Assembly (NCBI GenBank): GCA_031373665.1 | Contig: JANMMZ010000020.1 | Span: 1 to 64,000 of the forward strand | From: M3007 sp031373665 | Lineage (GTDB): Bacteria; Bacteroidota; Bacteroidia; Chitinophagales; Saprospiraceae | Direction of reading: 5' to 3' | Length of the DNA: 64,000 nucleotides | Part shown: in pieces, positions 62,397 through 64,000 of the stretch | Layout of the letters: each line of letters opens with the position of its first letter | How positions within the stretch are numbered: position 1 is the first letter of the stretch | Program-made: the position numbers and the translations under genes | Notes under the pieces: generated by a model | The model's database searches: none | What the model saw: the letters and a program-made list of their open reading frames with translations, nothing else | Told to the model about the DNA's origin: nothing

Positions 62397-63758
62397 GTGA
62401 AAAAAATGCAAGAAAATCAACTCAATGACCAGAGGCCGGAATGGCTCAAAAATATGGCCGAAAAAACGTGGAACTTAGAGATGATTATCTCAGGTGCTGC
62501 CATTTATTTGACCTCCTTTTTACCGGATCTGGTGGATCAATCGCTTTATTATTTTTTAGATAACATCCAAGTAGATCAAGATCCAAATAAAGCATCTTTA
62601 CCCATTTTGGCTTATAGTTTTATGAAAATGGTGGCATTATTGCTACCTTTTTCATTCATAATACACTTCATCATGCGAGCATTTTGGGCCAGTATGGTTG
62701 GCCTACACACTGTTTATCCCGAAGGTATCCGATTTCAGCACATACCAGGCTATAGTGACTTTATGAAAGAAGTCATGGAGGAAGATTTCGGCAAACTCTC
62801 TGATTTTATAGGCCGATTGGACAAATGGTGCAACCAAGTGTTTGCCATTGCATTTTCAGTGGTATTACTTGGTGCTGGCATCAGCACGGTGTATATGATT
62901 ATCTTTTTTTTTAATAAATTATTGCCGCTTTTCCTACCAGCAGACATCATTGAAATCGTCGTTAAAATCATTAATTCTTTAATGGTTTTAGTGGCTATCA
63001 CTTTGATGGCTTGTCAATATGCAATTAAAAATTTAGATCGGGAAAAGTACCCCCAATGGTCAAAAATGCTCATCAAGTTTATTAGGGTTGTCCCTGCAAC
63101 ACTGTTGCCCTTTTTCTATCGCCCCAGTTCTTATTTGACCTTCACGTTTTCCTCTAATATGAGTAAACGCCGGTTTTACTCCATCATGGGTATTTTTTCA
63201 GTCATTATCTTTACTGTTTTTACCGTTATTTTATTGAGTACTATGTCCGAAATCAGAGGATCTAGGATGTTTTCTTTTCAAAATTTTTTTGGGAAAAATA
63301 AGAACCAATACACATTAATTGCATCGCAGTATGATGATACCCGGCTAGAAAATGCTCGAATATCAGGGATCTCCATTCCCTCCGAAATCGTAGAAGGCTC
63401 CTTTTTAAAGATATTTGTAGCCTATCCGAAATATTTGGATCAAACACTAACACTGCATTGTACTGAACCAGATTTTCCAGATAGTATAGCAAAAAGTCGC
63501 CGAAGGGTAATGGCAGATAGTCTCCGCGCCGATTGTATATCACAAAATCTACAACTGCGCATCAATGATTCCTTATACCGAAAAACAGACTGGCTTTTTC
63601 ATCGCCACAATGCAGGTGGACACCTCGGGTTGGTTACTTTTGTGCCGACCCAAGGCTTTAAAACAGGCAAGAATCAATTATCTGTCTCCTTGCCTTCGGC
63701 CATTACTACTGATTCATTGATTTCGCTGGGGGCTTTGCCTTTTTGGTTTGGTGGATAG
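62397..63758 (+). CDS. Polytopic membrane hypothetical protein
   Basis: 453 residues from a GTG at 62397; the ATG at 62406 is an equally good start. About five hydrophobic segments lie near 28-45, 72-90, 148-170, 182-204 and 268-288 (IFSVIIFTVFTVILL). The C-terminal about 160 residues are soluble and beta-rich (ISGISIPSEIVEGSFLKIFV, LGLVTFVPTQGFKTGKNQL). No known motif was recognised. It starts 49 bases after the radical SAM gene, with which it may be cotranscribed, and is followed by a strong terminator. Confidence 0.65.
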   Translation: MKKMQENQLNDQRPEWLKNMAEKTWNLEMIISGAAIYLTSFLPDLVDQSLYYFLDNIQVDQDPNKASLPILAYSFMKMVALLLPFSFIIHFIMRAFWASMVGLHTVYPEGIRFQHIPGYSDFMKEVMEEDFGKLSDFIGRLDKWCNQVFAIAFSVVLLGAGISTVYMIIFFFNKLLPLFLPADIIEIVVKIINSLMVLVAITLMACQYAIKNLDREKYPQWSKMLIKFIRVVPATLLPFFYRPSSYLTFTFSSNMSKRRFYSIMGIFSVIIFTVFTVILLSTMSEIRGSRMFSFQNFFGKNKNQYTLIASQYDDTRLENARISGISIPSEIVEGSFLKIFVAYPKYLDQTLTLHCTEPDFPDSIAKSRRRVMADSLRADCISQNLQLRINDSLYRKTDWLFHRHNAGGHLGLVTFVPTQGFKTGKNQLSVSLPSAITTDSLISLGALPFWFGG

Positions 63759-63773
63759 CTGTTGAACAAAAAA

Positions 63774-63825
63774 AGACCGCGAGATAGGCATACTCCATTC
63801 GTATGCCTATTCGCGGTCTCTTTAA
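63774..63825 (+). terminator. Rho-independent terminator
   Basis: AGACCGCGAGATAGGCATAC (from 63774) pairs with GTATGCCTATTCGCGGTCT (63801-63819) with one bulge, followed by CTTTAATT. It lies between convergent genes, 16 bases after the membrane protein stop; an A-run before it gives T-residues for the other strand too. Confidence 0.8.
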
Positions 63826-63881
63826 TTAAACCTAAGTGTTACTAATTTCTAAACTCTTTATTCTATACAACGCGGAAGTGA

Positions 63882-64000
63882 TTACTTAACCACTACCATG
63901 CGCTCTACTTTCACTGCATTGTTGGCTTGAATACGAACTATGTACAAGCCTGCTGGCAAGTTACTAGTGTAGATCGTGTATTGCTGATCGCCAGCAACCG
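63882..64000 (-). CDS. C-terminal end of a T9SS-exported protein, 5' part outside the window
   Basis: Thirty-nine codons are visible: VAGDQQYTIYTSNLPAGLYI and VRIQANNAVKVERMVVVK, ending in TAA at 63882-63884. 'LPAGLYIVRI...ERMVVVK' is the last strand pair of a T9SS type A sorting domain. The rest of the protein, and hence its function, lies beyond the window. Confidence 0.85.
   Translation of the reverse strand, partial: VAGDQQYTIYTSNLPAGLYIVRIQANNAVKVERMVVVK

Overview
The window looks like a chromosomal segment of a Bacteroidota bacterium, most likely of the Saprospiraceae/Chitinophagia-like lineages. The evidence is indirect but consistent. Many secreted proteins end in a type IX secretion (T9SS) C-terminal sorting domain. 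Promoters carry the Bacteroidota -7 box TAnnTTTG. Ribosome binding sites are mostly weak. Bacteroidota-typical genes are present (GGGPS-type prenyltransferase, SusD-free housekeeping islands, BlaI/M56 pair, DUF4143 ATPase). There are no rRNAs, no CRISPR array and no recognisable transposase. One tRNA-Leu(GAG) is present.

Region 1-2.6 kb is housekeeping: a truncated small membrane-anchored protein, a PhoH-family ATPase, and a divergent SAM hydroxide adenosyltransferase-family protein. Region 3.0-14.9 kb is the most unusual part: one tightly packed five-gene operon (gaps of 12, 40, 10 and -1 bases). It encodes three different caspase-like (C14) proteins, a MoxR-type AAA+ ATPase and a vWA-domain protein. 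The first caspase is fused to an nSTAND1-type NTPase and a long unassigned tail. The second is fused to a C-terminal alpha/beta-hydrolase (lipase-like) domain with a full Ser-Asp-His set. The third is fused to an uncharacterised, possibly STAND-derived, domain. I read this as a multi-protease biological conflict (anti-phage or programmed cell death) system related to the known MoxR-vWA 'ternary' systems, in a configuration I do not recognise.

Region 14.9-28.5 kb holds an acetyltransferase-like protein, a secreted GH13 alpha-amylase, a BlaI repressor/M56 sensor-protease pair with an elaborate palindromic operator, outer-surface hypotheticals, ruvA, an aquaglyceroporin and a DUF4129-like membrane protein. 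Region 28.7-37.7 kb holds a secreted hypothetical, an ECF-type sigma factor, a GATase, an orphan ABC ATPase, rarA, a biotin carrier protein, a histidine kinase, tRNA-Leu and dnaJ.

Region 37.8-49.7 kb is a mosaic. A GC-rich galactose-oxidase-like T9SS protein is flanked by two direct copies of a decayed small gene. A 47-base perfect palindrome, an amidohydrolase-like protein, a TMTC-like TPR membrane protein (with a probable 3' frameshift) and an M28 peptidase follow. An ABC ATPase without its usual permease comes next, then a delta-60-repeat protein and a DUF4143 ATPase whose promoter lies inside a 57-base perfect palindrome. Region 49.7-64 kb carries large T9SS surface proteins, a helical hypothetical, a YgjP-type metalloprotease, a second MoxR ATPase, a TlpA-like thioredoxin protein, GGGPS, a B12-binding radical SAM enzyme and a membrane protein. 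The 3' end of another T9SS protein closes the window.

Several genes have a -7 box only 4-5 bases before the start codon and may be leaderless. Function calls rest on motifs read by eye; no database search or structure prediction was run.
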